44,358 nt of DNA from an uncultured Erysipelotrichaceae bacterium. GTDB taxonomy: Bacteria > Bacillota_I > Bacilli_A > Erysipelotrichales > Erysipelotrichaceae. This document shows, one piece after another, positions 42,109-44,358 of this stretch. Made by a program: the position numbers and the translations under genes. Location: NCBI GenBank assembly GCA_902766005.1, contig CACXCB010000197.1, positions 1 through 44,358 of the forward strand. The letters are read 5' to 3'. Numbering within the stretch: the stretch's first letter is position 1; each line of letters begins with the position of its first letter. The notes beneath the pieces were generated by a model. The model worked only from the letters and a program-made list of their open reading frames with translations. It made no database searches and had not been told where the DNA came from.

Positions 42109-43347
42109 TTATTCTTTCCCCTGGACAAATGACGCCGGGGAAGGTATTTCCGTTTCACTGACAAAGGTCAGTGTCAGATCCGCATTCACCTTGTAAAGCT
42201 GAACAAGATTCCTATCCAGCAGACCTGCGAGCAGATATCTGTCCTGCATGATCAGCTGAAAGCCTCTGGGATCCTTTCCGGGCAGTTCCTGATGATATAC
42301 AGGCTCCGGCATGCCGTCCGGATCCACGCGGAACATCGTGATCATGCCGTGTCCCGAGAAGCATCTGTTCGAAGCTGCCAGGAATCTGCCGTCTTTGGAT
42401 ATATGGATATCCGCCGGCATAAATGCAGTCCTGTCACCCATCGCGGATGTATTCTTTTCTTTTTCATCCGCTTCCGGTTTTTCAAATACCGGCAGGGGTC
42501 TGTCTTTATAATAATCTGCCGGTGCGGTTCCGGTCAGTCCGGCATCTTCCATCTCTCCCGATTTCCTGTCAAACCGGTATACGGAAAGAGCGGGATAATT
42601 TTCGTTCAGAACATAGAGAATATCCTTTTCCGGATGCAGGGCTGCATGTCTCGGCGCATATCCACTTCTTGTGCAGAACCGGTTCAGCACTTTCAGTTTT
42701 CCGGTTTCCGCATCCAGACGCATGACCTCGATCCGGTCGGCACCGCGGTTGCAGACGAAAACAAGATCTCCCTTTGTCTGCACGCAGTGATTATGGCTTG
42801 TGGACTGGCCGCCGCCATGGCACCAGTATCCATGCCCTTCCGACAGCTTCAGATCCGTCAGTTCCCCGATTCCGCCGTCTTCCCGCAGACGGAACGCAGC
42901 GGTATTCGAGTCATCAAACCCTCTCTGCAAAACCCATTTCCCGTCATCGTCCTGCACATAATGACAGGTTACGGTTGAATGGGACCCATGATTGGATGCC
43001 AGCAGATATCTCCCGTCATCACTGACAGTCACGTAGGATGTTCTGGAACCATAGGAAATACTGTCGTTGATCCTGATCAGCCTGCCGGTTTCCGGATCGA
43101 TGCGGCAGGCAGTCACACCGCCGCCGGATCCGTTCAGTCCGGTGAAATCCTTTGTTTCATTTGCGGCATACACATGCTTCCCTTCCGGATCCATGCATAT
43201 AATGCCTGCGTTGTCCGCATACAATACATCTATGACTTCCATGGAAAGATCATCATGGATCTCCAGGGTATAAATGCCTTTCCCCTGACCGCTCACACTG
43301 GCGGGACCTTTTTTCGGCGCACCGACCGACCCGGCATATACCAGCAT
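42109..43347 (-). CDS. 6-phosphogluconolactonase-like (YbhE/Pgl type) beta-propeller
   Basis: The 412-residue protein has the lactonase_7 seven-bladed propeller pattern: MLVYAGSV start, DPEGKHVYAANE, VSDDGRYLLASNHGSHSTVT, GDLVFVCNRGADRIEV, APRHAALHPEKDILYVLNE, ISKDGRFLAASNR and DPRGFQLIMQDRYLLAG. The R-H pair in APRHAALHP matches the family active-site region. The best-known member hydrolyses 6-phosphogluconolactone, but relatives act on other lactones. The partner isomerase gene suggests a sugar lactone. It has only about 25 bases between its start and the upstream terminator, so it must be transcribed from the preceding gene. Confidence 0.85.
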   Translation of the reverse strand: MLVYAGSVGAPKKGPASVSGQGKGIYTLEIHDDLSMEVIDVLYADNAGIICMDPEGKHVYAANETKDFTGLNGSGGGVTACRIDPETGRLIRINDSISYGSRTSYVTVSDDGRYLLASNHGSHSTVTCHYVQDDDGKWVLQRGFDDSNTAAFRLREDGGIGELTDLKLSEGHGYWCHGGGQSTSHNHCVQTKGDLVFVCNRGADRIEVMRLDAETGKLKVLNRFCTRSGYAPRHAALHPEKDILYVLNENYPALSVYRFDRKSGEMEDAGLTGTAPADYYKDRPLPVFEKPEADEKEKNTSAMGDRTAFMPADIHISKDGRFLAASNRCFSGHGMITMFRVDPDGMPEPVYHQELPGKDPRGFQLIMQDRYLLAGLLDRNLVQLYKVNADLTLTFVSETEIPSPASFVQGKE

Positions 43348-43368
43348 AATTATTTCCTTTCATCATGC

Positions 43369-43395
43369 AAAAAAGTGATGCTCAGCGGCATCACT
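43369..43395 (-). terminator. Terminator/attenuator between the calcium-repeat gene and the lactonase
   Basis: AGTGATGC (43374-43381) pairs with GCATCACT (43388-43395). The minus-strand T-run is plus 43369-43374. It overlaps the stop codon of the calcium-repeat gene; no promoter fits between it and the lactonase gene. Confidence 0.85.
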
Positions 43396-43747
43396 CTTCT
43401 GCGGTTTCTTCTGCTGCTTTCTTCAGAATCATTTCCGTATCCAGAGAACCGTCGTCATCCGTATCGGTATACAGCGTGTCCGGTACACCGTCTCCGTCCG
43501 TATCGACTTCCAGCATATCGGCTACACCGTCCCCGTCCACATCTGTCGCGATGGCATCCGGTACTCCGTCACCATCCAGATCGACTGCGTATTCCTTCGG
43601 TGCCACAGGCTCTTTCTGCGGATTTCCTTCCGGCTTTTTCTCAGGAGCCGGTTTGTTCTGCTCTTCATAGATCTTCTTCAGTATCAAAGCAATTCCGCCG
43701 ATCGCCGCAGTAACTCCGGAAATCATGATCCCTCTTTTAAATGACAT
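43391..43747 (-). CDS. Membrane-anchored calcium-repeat (TSP3-like) small protein
   Basis: The 118-residue protein has one hydrophobic segment (about 8-24, [18 protein letters not shown]), a Pro/Lys/Glu linker (to about 50) and four tandem 13-residue units of the form DxDGDGVxDxxxx (56-68, 69-81, 82-94, 95-107). The DxDGDG pattern is that of thrombospondin type 3 and dockerin-like calcium loops. No catalytic domain is present. The short Lys-Arg head before the segment favours an N-in, repeat-outside topology. AAAGGAGA precedes the start. Function unknown; it should bind calcium at the surface or act as a structural anchor. Confidence 0.8.
   Translation of the reverse strand: MSFKRGIMISGVTAAIGGIALILKKIYEEQNKPAPEKKPEGNPQKEPVAPKEYAVDLDGDGVPDAIATDVDGDGVADMLEVDTDGDGVPDTLYTDTDDDGSLDTEMILKKAAEETAEE
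43427..43582 (-). repeat. Four tandem 39-bp calcium-loop units
   Basis: Four in-frame 39-bp units encode [17 protein letters not shown] repeats. The last is more diverged ([13 protein letters not shown]). Confidence 0.88.
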
Positions 43748-43776
43748 AATGATCGTCTCCTTTATCTGTTAAGTTC

Positions 43777-43805
43777 ATTATACGCAAGTCAGATTCCGGA
43801 ATCCA
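43777..43805 (-). promoter_or_regulatory. Candidate promoter of the calcium-repeat/lactonase operon
   Basis: On the minus strand TATAAT (plus 43777-43782) with TGGATT (plus 43800-43805) 17 bp upstream. It lies between the terminator of the reductase gene and the calcium-repeat gene. Confidence 0.6.
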
Positions 43806-43817
43806 TACCATGCATGG

Positions 43818-43844
43818 AAAAAGACCGGGTCTGATGACCCGGTC
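43818..43844 (-). terminator. Terminator of the reductase-like gene
   Basis: GACCGGGTC (43823-43831) pairs with GACCCGGTC (43836-43844), loop TGAT. The minus-strand T-run is plus 43818-43822. Confidence 0.92.
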
Positions 43845-43866
43845 CTTCGTACTTTTGTGTGAATGA

Positions 43867-44358
43867 TCAGTTGTCAGCTGTGACAGCCTTGGCTGCTGTT
43901 CTTCCGGAAACGAAGATCTCAACGATCGCATTTCCGCCGAGACGGTTGCCGCCGTGGATGCCGCCTGTAACTTCACCTGCCGCATACAGACCAGGAATGA
44001 CGTTGCCGTCTTTATCCAGTACATGTCTGTTTACGTCAACTTTGAGACCGCCCATCGTGTGGTGTGTGGACGGAGCCATGAGACGGATCGTCAGGAGTGT
44101 GTTGTCGAGATCATATGTATCGACGTTGTATGTGCCGTCTTCATTCTGTTCAACATTACCTACAGTACGGGAAGCAATTGCTTTTCCTACATCCGGATAT
44201 TCGCTTCCTGTCATGACTGCCTTGTCATAATCACGGATCGTCTGGATGACAACTTCCGGATCTGCCGTAACACCGAGTTCCTTGAACAGTTCAGGGAGAT
44301 CAGCGATCTTTCTGCGGTAGTAACGTCCTTCGTAGTCACCGTCAGCGAGCTGTGTCGG
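43867..44358 (-). CDS. Flavocytochrome c/fumarate reductase-like FAD protein (3' part)
   Basis: The reading frame is open to the window edge, so only the last 163 residues are seen. They contain [15 protein letters not shown] and the FAD-binding [22 protein letters not shown], ending in GRTAAKA. This is the C-terminal signature of the FAD subunit of fumarate/urocanate/other enoate reductases (flavocytochrome c family), which reduce double bonds in anaerobic respiration. Whether a FMN-binding domain or heme domain is present upstream cannot be told. The electron acceptor is unknown. It is ended by a strong terminator. Confidence 0.9.
   Translation of the reverse strand, partial: PTQLADGDYEGRYYRRKIADLPELFKELGVTADPEVVIQTIRDYDKAVMTGSEYPDVGKAIASRTVGNVEQNEDGTYNVDTYDLDNTLLTIRLMAPSTHHTMGGLKVDVNRHVLDKDGNVIPGLYAAGEVTGGIHGGNRLGGNAIVEIFVSGRTAAKAVTADN

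Noticed and set aside
43737..44024. 95-codon minus-strand frame between the reductase and calcium-repeat genes
   Set aside because: It overlaps the reductase gene in another frame and runs through its terminator; no domain seen.

Overview
This is a stretch of chromosome from a low-to-moderate-GC Bacillota. The closest fit is Erysipelotrichia (an Erysipelotrichaceae-like gut anaerobe). That placement is an inference from the murG-murB-ftsQ run, Asp23 next to FakA, a long-form PPi-dependent phosphofructokinase, a DUF871/MupG hydrolase, many AGGAGG ribosome binding sites and many extended -10 (TGn-TATAAT) promoters. No insertion sequence, prophage, CRISPR array or rRNA was seen.

Layout. 1-400: a small HTH regulator and its terminator. 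480-5580: wall and division genes (murG, murB, ftsQ/divIB), then asp23-like and fakA-like genes. 5600-8800: amino-sugar and housekeeping genes (mupG-like, aldose epimerase, nagB, trxA). 8820-13780: a polyamine uptake system (XRE-cupin regulator, potA, potB, potC, potD) whose promoter is flanked by two near-identical 19-bp palindromes; PotA carries a roughly 165-residue insert inside its TOBE domain. 13768-14800 (minus): an unrecognised membrane protein, tRNA-Leu(TAA) and tRNA-Cys(GCA). 14900-20580: rrf2-like, lone hypA, pentapeptide-repeat protein, pepD-like, mntP-like, tetR-like and a carboxylesterase. 20581-22716 (minus): two CobW-type GTPases, one with a five-unit His/Asp/Glu repeat, the other with a DUF1980-like tail. 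22800-31411: a maltodextrin locus (lacI-type regulator, malEFG, exported GH13, HAD hydrolase, cytoplasmic GH13) with two arrays of abutting 12-bp operators. 31491-34123: glmM, a 323-bp gene-free stretch with nested inverted repeats, and a lone 3-hydroxyacyl-CoA dehydrogenase. 34159-38478 (minus): XRE-TPR regulator, a carbohydrate-binding (DUF4353-like) lipoprotein and PPi-PFK. 38563-44358 (minus): a visibly GC-richer block with a HAD phosphatase, amidohydrolase, fucose-isomerase-like enzyme, lactonase-like propeller, a membrane-anchored calcium-repeat protein and the 3' end of a flavocytochrome c/fumarate reductase-like gene.

How the genes work together. The lacI-mal locus forms a complete maltodextrin route: an exported amylase, a binding-protein ABC importer that lacks its own ATPase here, and a cytoplasmic alpha-glucosidase. 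potABCD is a complete polyamine importer with a dedicated regulator. The two CobW proteins form a tight two-gene metal-handling operon. The GC-rich minus block looks like two small catabolic operons of unknown substrate, each closed by its own terminator. The least ordinary items are the Ig-like tandem insert in PotA, the His/acidic minisatellite in the CobW protein, the phased LacI operator arrays, the orphan rrf2-hypA cluster, the calcium-repeat gene that feeds the lactonase operon, and a possible structured RNA at 32940-33101.
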